Positions 37,210 to 46,876 of a DNA stretch of 64,000 nucleotides are shown here, piece after piece. The stretch is from NCBI GenBank assembly GCA_015060405.1, contig SUYN01000002.1, positions 186,001-250,000 on the forward strand. Direction: 5' to 3'. The stretch is from Bacteroidales bacterium. GTDB lineage: Bacteria > Bacteroidota > Bacteroidia > Bacteroidales > UBA932. The notes under the pieces were generated by a model that was not told the origin of the DNA, did no database searches, and worked only from the letters and a program-made list of their open reading frames with translations. Position 1 is the stretch's first letter; each line of letters opens with the position of its first letter. The position numbers and the translations under genes are program-made.

Positions 37210-39369
37210 TTATTCAACTATATCCATTTCGTCTATGAGCCATTTTGCTCCACCGAACTTGTCGACAATGAAGAGGACATAACGGATGTCTACATTGATG
37301 CATCGCTGGAGGTCAGGCTCGAACATCACATCGCTGCTCATTGACTCCCAGTTTCCGTCGAATGCCAGGCCTATGAGTTCTCCTCTTGCGTTCAATACCG
37401 GGCTTCCGGAGTTTCCTCCGGTGATGTCGTTGTTGCTGAGGAAGCATGTAGGCATCTTTCCGTCAGGTCTTGCATACCGGCCGAAGTCTTCTGCCTCCCA
37501 GAGGTCCTTCAGCTTTTCAGGAACGACGAACTCCCAGTTGTCCGGATCCTCTTTTTCCATGACTCCGTCAAGAGTCGTGTAATGCTTGTAGATGATTGCG
37601 TCCTGAGGTTCATATCCCTTCACGGTTCCATAGGTAAGTCTCATGGTGAAATTGGCGTCAGGATAGCTCGGTTCTCCCTTTCTCCATTTCAGGAGTCCTT
37701 CCGTGTAGAGCTTTCTCGCTGCAGCCAGTCCGGCTTCAGATTCACTTGCGAGAATCTGTGCGCCGAGGGCTTCGCGGTAAATGGACATGCCTGTCCTGCA
37801 TGCAGGGTCGTCAAAGATTCCCGTGCCTTTCTCCTCTATGGCTGCCTTGAGAGATTCAGCCGTGCAGAAGGCGCTGTTGTCAAACAGATTGTCTACAAAT
37901 GCGTCAATGTCCATAGTCGCGAAATCTTCCGGAAGATCCTTGAGATAATTCTCCGGTTCTGCATTTTCACGGTAGTATTTCATCATGGCCTTGGCCACCT
38001 TCCTGTCTGTCTCAACCGAATAGTCGGCGTACTGAGGTGCGATGATCTCATATGCGCTCTTCAGGGCTTCAAGCGTGTCCTTGCCTGCCCTCAACTGTCT
38101 TGATGTCAGGATGTTAAGAGTGAGTCCGAAGTTTGTGAGCTCTATCCTGTACACCGACTCGAATGCTTTTGTGAAGGCTGCGTTTGCTTCCCTTCCGCCC
38201 TCTACAGCTGTCTCGAGCGCCTTCAGTGCGTCGCCATATCTCTCCTTCAGCTTTGAGTTTGAATTCACCCATTCTGTAAATTCTGCCTCTTCCTTCTCCG
38301 CTCTTCCTATGATGTTGAGCTTTCTGAAGGCAAGCTTCATTCCCTGCCATTTCTTCCATTCGTTGGACGAACTTGAATACTTGCTGGCATACTGGATCTT
38401 CACCTTAGGGTCTGCCAGCATGTCCTCCAGCATTACGTCCTGACGAATGGTACGTGCCGCAATGCGGATGTCGTTCAGCTCGATCTGTGACTTGAGCTCA
38501 GGGGATGTCTGGAAGCGGGTGGTGCGTCCCGGGTAACCCATGATCATTGTGAAGTCACCTTCTTCAACACCCTGGAGGGAAATCTTCAGATGGTTCTTCG
38601 CTTTGAGAGGAACATTTTCCGGAGAGTAGTCTGCCGGGTTGTTGTCCTTGTCTGCATATACACGGAACATGGAGAAGTCACCTGTGTGGCGCGGCCACAT
38701 CCAGTTGTCGGTGTCAGCTCCGAACTTTCCGATCGATGAAGGCGGTGCTCCTACAAACCTCACGTCGCGGTAGATCTTGTAGACGATCACATAGTCCATG
38801 TTCTCATTATAGAAGGTGGTGTGGGTTACAGTGCAGTGCGGGTAATCCTGCTCCATTCCCTTGATGATGCCGTTCAGGGCATCCTCACGTGCCTTCATGG
38901 CAATATCTTCGATGTCTTCCGCTCCTTTTGCAGCCTTGCGTGCCTTGGCTTCCGCCTTGTCCAGAACCGCAGTGACGTCTTCCATCCTTTCGAGGAAGGT
39001 CACTGTGAGGCCTTCGCACGGAAGTTCCTCCGAGCGGTTCATGGCCCAGTAGCCGTCCTTCAGGTAGTCATGCTCCACGCTGCTGAGCTTCTGGATGTTG
39101 CTGTAGCCGCAGTGGTGGTTGGTGACCAGAAGGCCTTCAGAAGAGATTATTTCTCCTGTACAGCCGCCGCCGAACTGTACTATCGCGTCTTTCAGGGATG
39201 TGTCGTTGATGTTGTAGATCTGCTGGGGTGTTATTTCGCAGCCCAGGTTCTTCATAGCCTTCCCGTTCATTTTCTGAAGGAGAGGAAGCATCCACATTCC
39301 TTCGTCTGCCTTTATGCTGCCGCATGCGATTATCGCGAGGGCTGCAATCATAGTGATGACTCTTTTCAT
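37210..39369 (-). CDS. S46-family dipeptidyl peptidase (DPP7-like)
   Basis: GLLVTNHHCGYSNIQKLSSVEHDYLKDGYWA; GNSGSPVLNARGELIGLAFDGNWESMSSD. Confidence 0.92.
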   Translation of the reverse strand: MKRVITMIAALAIIACGSIKADEGMWMLPLLQKMNGKAMKNLGCEITPQQIYNINDTSLKDAIVQFGGGCTGEIISSEGLLVTNHHCGYSNIQKLSSVEHDYLKDGYWAMNRSEELPCEGLTVTFLERMEDVTAVLDKAEAKARKAAKGAEDIEDIAMKAREDALNGIIKGMEQDYPHCTVTHTTFYNENMDYVIVYKIYRDVRFVGAPPSSIGKFGADTDNWMWPRHTGDFSMFRVYADKDNNPADYSPENVPLKAKNHLKISLQGVEEGDFTMIMGYPGRTTRFQTSPELKSQIELNDIRIAARTIRQDVMLEDMLADPKVKIQYASKYSSSSNEWKKWQGMKLAFRKLNIIGRAEKEEAEFTEWVNSNSKLKERYGDALKALETAVEGGREANAAFTKAFESVYRIELTNFGLTLNILTSRQLRAGKDTLEALKSAYEIIAPQYADYSVETDRKVAKAMMKYYRENAEPENYLKDLPEDFATMDIDAFVDNLFDNSAFCTAESLKAAIEEKGTGIFDDPACRTGMSIYREALGAQILASESEAGLAAARKLYTEGLLKWRKGEPSYPDANFTMRLTYGTVKGYEPQDAIIYKHYTTLDGVMEKEDPDNWEFVVPEKLKDLWEAEDFGRYARPDGKMPTCFLSNNDITGGNSGSPVLNARGELIGLAFDGNWESMSSDVMFEPDLQRCINVDIRYVLFIVDKFGGAKWLIDEMDIVE

Positions 39370-39376
39370 ATATATC

Positions 39377-39988
39377 TTAAAATAATGTAGGTTCGAGTTC
39401 CTTTACATTGAAGCTTTTTCTGTGGTGCGGGGTGTAGCCGTGCATCCGGATGGCTTCGATGTGTTCCTTTGTGGGATACCCCATGTTCCTTTCCCAGCCG
39501 TATTGCGGATACTGCTCCGCCAGCCGCCTCATGTGCTCGTCGCGGTATGTCTTGGCCAGGACGGAAGCGGCGGCGATGGACGCGAACTTCGCGTCACCCT
39601 TAACGATGCATTGGTACCGGTAGCCGTCGAAAGGCTTGAACCTGTTGCCGTCTATCAGAAGGAATTCCGGTTTTATGCCCAGCCTGCGTACTGCCCTCTG
39701 CATTCCTGCAATGGAAGCGTTCAAAATGTTTATTGTGTCGATCTCTTCTGCGCTGACTTCCTCCACCGCCCACGCCAAGGCCTCCTGCTCGATGATCGGG
39801 CGGAGTGTCTCTCTTGCTTTTTCGGTCATTTTCTTGGAGTCGTTCAGCAGCGGATGATGGAAATCCTTCGGAAGGATGACTGCAGCTGCGTAGACCGGCC
39901 CGGCCAAAGGGCCGCGTCCGGCTTCGTCACAGCCTGCTTCCACCAGGTCCGGATGCAGATGGCTCAGTAGATGAGTTTCATTGCGCAT
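39377..39988 (-). CDS. rnhB: Ribonuclease HII
   Basis: [50 protein letters not shown]. Confidence 0.95.
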   Translation of the reverse strand: MRNETHLLSHLHPDLVEAGCDEAGRGPLAGPVYAAAVILPKDFHHPLLNDSKKMTEKARETLRPIIEQEALAWAVEEVSAEEIDTINILNASIAGMQRAVRRLGIKPEFLLIDGNRFKPFDGYRYQCIVKGDAKFASIAAASVLAKTYRDEHMRRLAEQYPQYGWERNMGYPTKEHIEAIRMHGYTPHHRKSFNVKELEPTLF

Positions 39989-40006
39989 TCTGCAAAAATA
40001 CACAAT

Positions 40007-40393
40007 CTATTTGTCCTTATCAAGCGATTTTTTGAGCATCCCTATGATTTCGTTCTTGCTTCTGATTGTCTCTTCAAGGCTGTCTACGAGTTTCTCCAGG
40101 TCGGCGACCCTCTTTTCCATAGTCTCTATACGGATGCCGTATCTTTCCTGGGCGTCTTCCAGTATCTTTTCCGGCATCTGTACCGGACGGTAACCCAGCA
40201 CGAGTTCTTCTGGAGTGGTCTCAAGCAAGTCTGCGATCCTGCCTACATTGGCATTCATCATGGATGTGCTGCCTTTTTCCATGTCCCTGTAAGCGGTCAA
40301 CGATATTCCAAGCCTCAGGGCCATATCTTCCTGTGTGAGCCTGCGGCTTTTTCTGATTCTTCTGATGTTATCCTTGATTGTTGAATTGTCCAT
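40007..40393 (-). CDS. XRE-family helix-turn-helix regulator
   Basis: IRRIRKSRRLTQEDMALRLGISLTAYRDMEKGST. Confidence 0.9.
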   Translation of the reverse strand: MDNSTIKDNIRRIRKSRRLTQEDMALRLGISLTAYRDMEKGSTSMMNANVGRIADLLETTPEELVLGYRPVQMPEKILEDAQERYGIRIETMEKRVADLEKLVDSLEETIRSKNEIIGMLKKSLDKDK

Positions 40394-40614
40394 ATCCGGA
40401 TTCTCTTGGTAGGAGAGGCAAATTTATCGGATATGAAAGTGCTCGTTAAACAAGAAAAAGTGACGAATAGCAAGTAAAACTTGTTAAAGAAAAAGAAAAA
40501 CTTTAAAAAAAGAGAAAAATCTGCCGTGATTTCCGTCAAATATACACGGGAACTCTTGGTTTTTCCCTCTCTTAAGACCAGCTTTGCAGATAAAAATAAG
40601 CGGATGATATGCGA

Positions 40615-40815
40615 ATGGAAAAGATTTATGAAGAATTCGGTGAGATCTTTGCTTCAAAGACAAGCCGGCATGTGAAGGCATTCAGACTTACAAGCCTGTA
40701 CTCCCGGATCGGGACTTCCTCAAAAAGTCTTGATGACATGCTTTACCGGGAGATCGGACTGTCATGTGAGGACATCGTGATGATGCTCCGTAAGGGTAAT
40801 ATGAAGATTTGCTGA
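40615..40815 (+). CDS. Small hypothetical protein upstream of EF-G paralog
   Basis: 66-68 aa ORF in intergenic space; no recognised motif. Confidence 0.4.
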   Translation: MEKIYEEFGEIFASKTSRHVKAFRLTSLYSRIGTSSKSLDDMLYREIGLSCEDIVMMLRKGNMKIC

Positions 40816-40927
40816 TAAAACATCGTGTGTTTTATTGATATTGCGACAATAATTTATTAGATTTGCGAGGATGTGTCTGTCATGACGCTGAAAAGAACTA
40901 ATAACTAACACAATAACAATAGGACTA

Positions 40928-43081
40928 ATGAAAGCTTATTCAACCAAAAACATCCGTAATGTGGTTCTCCTGGGTAGCACCAAGTCAGGTAAGACCACAT
41001 TGTCTGAAGCGATGCTTTACGAAGGTAAAGTCATTGACCGCAGAGGTACAGTAGAAGGAAAGAATACCGTTTCCGACAACTCTGAAATCGAGCAGATGAA
41101 CCAGAGGTCGATTTATGCGACTCCTCTCTATGCAGAGTTCAAGGATACAAAATTCAATATCGTGGACACTCCGGGTGCCGATGACTTCGTCGGCGGCGCA
41201 GTTTCCGCTTTCAAGGTTTGCGACCAGGGAATCCTCGTCGTCAACGCACAGCAGGGCGTTGAGGTAGGTACACAGATCTTCTCACGCTATGCAGCAGAGT
41301 ATAAGGTTCCGCTTATCGTGGCTGTAAACCAGCTCGATGGCGAAAAGGCATCTTGGGAGACTACCCTCGAGTCCATGAAGGAGTCTTTCGGCAACAAGCC
41401 GGTAATCGTTCAGTATCCTGTCAATGTAGGTACTGGTTTCGACGGTTTCATCGACGTCCTCAAGATGAAATACTATCATTTCACAGATGACAACGGCACA
41501 CGTCAGGATCTTGAGATCCCTGCTGATCAGGTCGATCAGGCAGAGGAGCTCAGAAACGAGCTCATCGAGCGTGCCGCTGAATATGACGACACTTTGATGG
41601 AGACTTTCTTTGACCAGGGAGTCCTTTCAGAGGATGAGATCAGAAAGGGTCTCGGCATCGGTATCCGTGAAGGTGCCGTAATGCCTGTGTTCTGTCTCTC
41701 TGCAAAGAAGGACATCGGTGTGAAGCGTCTTATGGAGTTCACCATCAACACTGCGGCATCTCCTGCAGAGCGCAAGTGTGTCACTGTAGACGGAAAAGAA
41801 CTTGAGTGCAAGGAGGATGCTCCTACATCACTCTTCATATATAAGACATCTGTAGAGCAGCATCTTGGTGAAGTCGCTTACTTCAAGGTGATGACAGGTG
41901 AGCTCACTGAGGGTATGGATCTCGAGAATGCTGAGACAGGCGACAAGGAAAGGATCACAGCGATCTATGCTGTAGCCGGCAAGAAGAAGGAGAAGGTTGC
42001 AAGCCTCAAGGCAGGAGACATCGGATGTACCGTGAAGCTCCGTGCGGCAAAGACCAATGTGACCCTTTGTGCTCCGGGTTCGGACATCACATATCTCCCT
42101 ATCAAGTTCCCTCACTACAAGTATCGTTGTGCTGTCAAGGCCAAGGATGCCAAGGATGAGGAGAAGGTAAGTGATGCAATGGCAAAGATCTCAGCTGAGG
42201 ACCCTACATACATCATCGAATACCACAAGGAGATGAAGCAGACCATCCTCAAGGGTCAGGGAGAGCAGCATGTGAACACCCTCAAGTGGAGACTCCAGAA
42301 TGAGAACAAGCTCGAGATCGAGTTCTCGGCTCCTAAGATCTCTTACCGTGAGACCATCACCAAGGTCGCTTGTGCAGACTATCGTCACAAGAAGCAGTCA
42401 GGTGGTGCAGGCCAGTTCGGAGAAGTACACCTTCTCATCGCTCCTTATCAGGAGGGTGTGGATCCGGGCAACAGATTCAAGGTTGACGGAAAAGAGGTTG
42501 TCCTCAACATCAAGGGTAAAGAGGAATATGATCTTCCATGGGGCGGTAAGCTCGAGTACTACAACTGCGTAGTCGGTGGTGCTATCGATGCACGTTTCAT
42601 GCCTGCTATCCTCAAGGGTATCAACGAGAAGATGAGCGAAGGTCCTCTTACAGGTTCGCTTGCCCGCGACATCCGCGTTTATGTCTATGACGGTAAGATG
42701 CATCCGGTTGACTCAAATGAAATCTCATTCGTGCTTGCGTCACGTAATGCATTCAAGGAGGCTTTCCGCATGGCAGGTCCTAAGATCATGGAGCCTATCT
42801 ACAATGTAGAGGTGCTTACTCCGTCTGAGTACATGGGTGCATGTATGTCAGACCTTCAGAACCGTCGTGCCCTCATCGAGGGTATGGGATCTGAAAAGGG
42901 ATTTGAGATCATCAAGGCGCGCGTTCCGCTCGCAGAGCTCTACCGTTACTCGACAACTCTCAGCTCTCTTTCATCAGGTAGCGCAACATTCACAATGGAC
43001 TTCGCTGACTACCAGCCGGTTCCTGGTGATGTCCAGGAGAAGCTCCTGAAGGCATACCTCGAAGAGGAGAAGGAGGACTAA
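40928..43081 (+). CDS. Elongation factor G paralog (EF-G2-like) with atypical GTPase motifs
   Basis: EF-G layout; GSTKSGKTTL P-loop; DTPGADDF in place of DTPGHVDF; NQLD in place of NKxD. Confidence 0.85.
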   Translation: MKAYSTKNIRNVVLLGSTKSGKTTLSEAMLYEGKVIDRRGTVEGKNTVSDNSEIEQMNQRSIYATPLYAEFKDTKFNIVDTPGADDFVGGAVSAFKVCDQGILVVNAQQGVEVGTQIFSRYAAEYKVPLIVAVNQLDGEKASWETTLESMKESFGNKPVIVQYPVNVGTGFDGFIDVLKMKYYHFTDDNGTRQDLEIPADQVDQAEELRNELIERAAEYDDTLMETFFDQGVLSEDEIRKGLGIGIREGAVMPVFCLSAKKDIGVKRLMEFTINTAASPAERKCVTVDGKELECKEDAPTSLFIYKTSVEQHLGEVAYFKVMTGELTEGMDLENAETGDKERITAIYAVAGKKKEKVASLKAGDIGCTVKLRAAKTNVTLCAPGSDITYLPIKFPHYKYRCAVKAKDAKDEEKVSDAMAKISAEDPTYIIEYHKEMKQTILKGQGEQHVNTLKWRLQNENKLEIEFSAPKISYRETITKVACADYRHKKQSGGAGQFGEVHLLIAPYQEGVDPGNRFKVDGKEVVLNIKGKEEYDLPWGGKLEYYNCVVGGAIDARFMPAILKGINEKMSEGPLTGSLARDIRVYVYDGKMHPVDSNEISFVLASRNAFKEAFRMAGPKIMEPIYNVEVLTPSEYMGACMSDLQNRRALIEGMGSEKGFEIIKARVPLAELYRYSTTLSSLSSGSATFTMDFADYQPVPGDVQEKLLKAYLEEEKED

Positions 43082-43090
43082 TCCAGCAAC

Positions 43091-43115
43091 GTCATCCCCG
43101 GCTTGACCGGGGATC
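43091..43115. repeat. Dispersed palindromic element (family A)
   Basis: GTCATCCCCGGCTTGACCGGGGATC. Confidence 0.9.
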
Positions 43116-43308
43116 TCTAACGATAAATCAGAGGCGACCCGTCCGGGCCGCCTCTGTTGTGTATATGCTAATGCCTATATTCATAAAAAAAGAGAAATAA
43201 TTTAAAAATTCAGAAAAACTTTGTTAAAGAAAAAACAAAATCTCTCTTTGGGACTTGACGCGAATGACTGTGTGTTCGAAATTTGATGTTGGACAAAATT
43301 GAAGAAAT

Positions 43309-44175
43309 ATGATGGAGTATAATGTGACGGGCGCAGTTTCCCCTGATTTATCCGAAGAGCGGATTATAAAGATAAGAGAGCAATATGTTATTCTTGACAG
43401 GGACTTGGCAGAGTTATATGGTGTTGAGACTAAAAGAATAAATGAACAAGTCAAAAGAAACATTGAACGATTTCCGGATGCTTTCCGGTTTCAATTGACT
43501 GATGATGAACTGCGCGAACTGGTCGCAGTTTGCGACCGGTTCGCTATATTGAAACATTCCTCATCGTTACCATATGCTTTTACAGAGGAAGGTGTGGCTA
43601 TGTTATCAACGGTCCTTCGTAGTAAAACAGCTATACAGGTAAGTATCCATATAATGCAGTCATTCGTTGCTATGAGGCGGTATTTATTCAATAATGCCGG
43701 TATTATACAGAGAATCAGCAGAATTGAAATAAGGCAGAATGAAACGGATAGAAGAATTGACGAGATTTTCAGCAAGTTTCAAGATAAAACAATCCCGGTC
43801 GAAGGAATTTTCTATGACGGTCAGATATTCGATGCTTATATCTTTGTGACTGACCTGGTCAGATCTGCACGCCGGAGGGTTGTCTTAATTGACAACTATG
43901 TTGATGAAAGTGTGCTTTTGATGTTCTCTAAGCGTGCTTCGGGTGTCTCTGCTGAGATCCGTACGGGGAGGTTGTCGTCGCAGTTGCAACTGGATGTCGT
44001 CAAGCATGACAGCCAGTATGAACCAATCGTTATTGTGCAGACACAAAACATCCACGATCGTTTTCTGATCGTGGATGATGATGTCTATCACATCGGAGCT
44101 TCGTTGAAGGATCTTGGCAAAAAGCTCTTTGCTTTTTCAAAGATGAATCTGTCTCCAAGCCTGGTGATTATCTGA
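43309..44175 (+). CDS. ORF6N-domain protein with PLD-like C-terminal region
   Basis: VILDRDLAELYGVETKRINEQVKRN...LPYAFTEEGVAMLS; C-terminus IHDRFLIVDDDVYHIGASLKDLGKKLFAF. Confidence 0.85.
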   Translation: MMEYNVTGAVSPDLSEERIIKIREQYVILDRDLAELYGVETKRINEQVKRNIERFPDAFRFQLTDDELRELVAVCDRFAILKHSSSLPYAFTEEGVAMLSTVLRSKTAIQVSIHIMQSFVAMRRYLFNNAGIIQRISRIEIRQNETDRRIDEIFSKFQDKTIPVEGIFYDGQIFDAYIFVTDLVRSARRRVVLIDNYVDESVLLMFSKRASGVSAEIRTGRLSSQLQLDVVKHDSQYEPIVIVQTQNIHDRFLIVDDDVYHIGASLKDLGKKLFAFSKMNLSPSLVII

Positions 44176-44812
44176 TGAAGTTGGTCATTATCGGTTTTTC
44201 CTTGATCGGGTCTGGGATGCCGGCGGCGCGGCCTGCTTCGATGCATTTGAGGAGCCAGGCCATATTGCGGCCGAGTTCGCGCATCACCTGCATTCCCTCT
44301 TCATCCTGAAGGACCTGTTCAGGGGTGCTCCCGTGGACCATGTTCCAGTATTTGGAAGATACTACAGGCATAGACGAGATAGTGAAGTACTTGTTGATCT
44401 GGTCGAAGGCCGCTGTGGTGCCGCCTCTGCGTGCACTGACGATGCCCGCTGCCGGCTTGTAGCGGTAGGTCTTGCCCTTGCCGTAGAATGCGCGGTCCAT
44501 GAATGAAGTGAGGGCGCCAGAAAGGGCCGCATAGTGCACAGGGCTTCCGAAAATGAAGCCGTCGGCCTTTTCCGCCTTGTCGAGGAATTCATTCACGATG
44601 TCGTCCATGAAGCATCTGCCGCTCGCAGGCTCTCCGTTCGGGCCTCTCTTGCAGCATCTGCCGCATCCGAGACATCCTGAAATGGGTTTCACTCCGAGCC
44701 AGATGATCTCTGTCCCGATGCCTTCCGCCAGAAGTTCCTTCTCGACTTCCTTCAAGGCCGTGTATGTGCATCCTTCCTTATGAGGACTGCCGTTTACAAG
44801 TAATACTTTCAT
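44168..44812 (-). CDS. Flavodoxin-family/NADPH-dependent FMN reductase
   Basis: MKVLLVNGSPHKEGCTYTAL; GFIFGSPVHYAALSG. Confidence 0.88.
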   Translation of the reverse strand: MKVLLVNGSPHKEGCTYTALKEVEKELLAEGIGTEIIWLGVKPISGCLGCGRCCKRGPNGEPASGRCFMDDIVNEFLDKAEKADGFIFGSPVHYAALSGALTSFMDRAFYGKGKTYRYKPAAGIVSARRGGTTAAFDQINKYFTISSMPVVSSKYWNMVHGSTPEQVLQDEEGMQVMRELGRNMAWLLKCIEAGRAAGIPDPIKEKPIMTNFIR

Positions 44813-44837
44813 GTTATATCTGTTTCTTCAATCTCTG

Positions 44838-45668
44838 CTATGCCAGCTTCAATGTCAGTCCTATGAAATCCTCGACACCGAGACGTTCAGGACGAAGGTC
44901 GAATACCGGATCGGCGGTGAACTCCGCCAGCTGTTCCTCTGTCCAGCCGCAGCGGTCGGCCTTGGCCCTGATAAGCGGCTTGAGCGAATTGCGGAGCGTC
45001 TTTCTGCGCTGGTTGAAACCGGTCTTCACTACTGTCTTGAACAAAGCCTCGTCACATCCCAATGAAGTGCGTGAATTACGTACAAGCCTTATCACCGCAG
45101 ACTTGACTTTCGGAGGAGGGTTGAATGCTCCCTCTCCTACGGTGAAGAGATACTCTATGTCATACCACGCCTGAAGGAGAACCGAAAGTATGCCGTATGT
45201 CTTGGTGCCCGGTTTTTCGGCTATTCTCTCTGCTACCTCCTTCTGGATCATGCAGACTACCTGCGGAACCTGTTCTTTGTAGTCGAGGATCCTGAAGAAG
45301 ATCTGTGATGAAATGTTATATGGGAAATTTCCGATGACACAGAACCTGTCCGCAAAGAAGTTTTCAAGCTTCAGCTTCAGAAAATCTGCTTCGATGAGCC
45401 TGCCGTTCACCTGCGGGAAATGTACGAGGAGATAGTCGACCGACTCGGTGTCTATTTCTACCATCCTCAGGTCAACCTCCGGCCTCTGCAGGAGATATTG
45501 TGTCAGCACACCCATTCCCGGACCTACTTCCAGAGCCGGCATCACGGTTCCTTCCGGCACCACGAGCGCTTCTGCTATCCTTTGTGCAATCGACAGGTCT
45601 GTCAAGAAATGCTGGCCCAGGGCCTTCTTTGCTCTTACTTCCATATATTCCGGTGTAAATCTTTGCAA
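44838..45668 (-). CDS. rsmA: 16S rRNA dimethyladenosine transferase
   Basis: [44 protein letters not shown]. Confidence 0.95.
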   Translation of the reverse strand: MQRFTPEYMEVRAKKALGQHFLTDLSIAQRIAEALVVPEGTVMPALEVGPGMGVLTQYLLQRPEVDLRMVEIDTESVDYLLVHFPQVNGRLIEADFLKLKLENFFADRFCVIGNFPYNISSQIFFRILDYKEQVPQVVCMIQKEVAERIAEKPGTKTYGILSVLLQAWYDIEYLFTVGEGAFNPPPKVKSAVIRLVRNSRTSLGCDEALFKTVVKTGFNQRRKTLRNSLKPLIRAKADRCGWTEEQLAEFTADPVFDLRPERLGVEDFIGLTLKLA

Positions 45669-45744
45669 ATATATATAATTTTCAGGTAATGATATATCAG
45701 TTTACACTTTGCTGTCATGTCAGTGTCGGCTCGAGGCGGCAATG

Positions 45745-46674
45745 CTATCTGGTGCCTATCCATATGAATGCCATTCCTGCCAGCAGGAGGGCGAGGTCCC
45801 ATATCTTGGCCTTGATGTTCCTTTCCTTGAATATGATGACTCCGCAGATGAACGAGATAATCACCGAACTGCGGCGTACGAGGGACACAACCGAAATCAT
45901 GGAATCAGGGTCGTTCAGTGAAGTGAAATATGCAAAGTCTCCGAGGCATATGAATATGGATATCAGCGGAATTGCCTGGCTCCAGCGGAAAGGCGTGGTC
46001 TTGTGACGCGAAGGGTACCAGATCAGTCCGCATATCACCGACATTATGACCATCTGATAGAAATTGAACCAGCTCTGGACGAACATCGGGCTGAGCGACT
46101 TCATTATGAACTTGTCATAGAGACCGCTGACAGCTCCAAGGATGGTGGCGAGGCCGACACACCATATCCACCGGTTGCTCCTGAAGTCTATGTCCTCCTT
46201 CCTGCCGGCCCTGCTCATGAGGAAGATCGAGGCCAGGGAGATCAGGACTCCTGTCCACTGGTAAAGATTCAGTCTTTCTCCGAACAGGAGCATCGCTCCG
46301 ACAAGCACGATTACGGGCCTGGTCGCATTGATCGGTCCCACAATGGTCAGCGGGAGATGCTTCAGGCCGAAATACCCGCATATCCACGATGAAAGCACGA
46401 TGAAAGCCTTCAGGATCACCAGCAGATGGGCATGAAGTTCATTGGAAGCGCCGGATGCCGTGTCCGCAAATGTGCCGGAGAACCAGCCGGAGCCGCAGAT
46501 GTAATCCAGAAGGAAAGGGGAAAATATGATGGTTGAAAATATGGTGTTCAGCAGCAGTACCGGAAGTACGGCATTACCCTTGAGCGACGCCTTCTTTGAA
46601 GCGTCGTAAAAGCCGAGCATAGTCGCCGAAACAAATGCAAGAATAAGCCACATAAGTACAAAATAAGGGTGCAA
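45745..46674 (-). CDS. DMT/EamA-family transporter
   Basis: About 10 TM segments, duplicated EamA-like layout. Confidence 0.8.
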   Translation of the reverse strand: MHPYFVLMWLILAFVSATMLGFYDASKKASLKGNAVLPVLLLNTIFSTIIFSPFLLDYICGSGWFSGTFADTASGASNELHAHLLVILKAFIVLSSWICGYFGLKHLPLTIVGPINATRPVIVLVGAMLLFGERLNLYQWTGVLISLASIFLMSRAGRKEDIDFRSNRWIWCVGLATILGAVSGLYDKFIMKSLSPMFVQSWFNFYQMVIMSVICGLIWYPSRHKTTPFRWSQAIPLISIFICLGDFAYFTSLNDPDSMISVVSLVRRSSVIISFICGVIIFKERNIKAKIWDLALLLAGMAFIWIGTR

Positions 46675-46777
46675 ATATAGGATAATTATCCAATCTCACA
46701 TTAATCCGAATAATTTGTTTATTTTTGTAGGATTTTAGTCATCTGGAGATGACTGATGGACGAAATTGGCATTTTGC

Positions 46778-46850
46778 CACCCCGGCTAGGGGGAGGGGCC
46801 CACGAAGTGTGAGGGGGCCAATGGAGTCCGCAGTCATTCCGGATGACAGG
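46778..46850. repeat. Intergenic repeat-like segment (GCCACCCCGGCTAGGGGGAGGGGCCCACGAAGTGTGAGGGGGCC + GTCATTCCGGATGAC)
   Basis: Low-complexity inverted/direct GGGG-rich motifs resembling the other dispersed elements. Confidence 0.5.
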
Positions 46851-46876
46851 ACAAGAAAATATAAATTATCAGATAT

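Noticed and set aside
37210-39369. S46 peptidase as DPP11 (acidic P1 specificity)
   Set aside because: The S1-site context reads FDGNWE (Gly), as in DPP7-type enzymes, rather than Arg; kept as DPP7-like.
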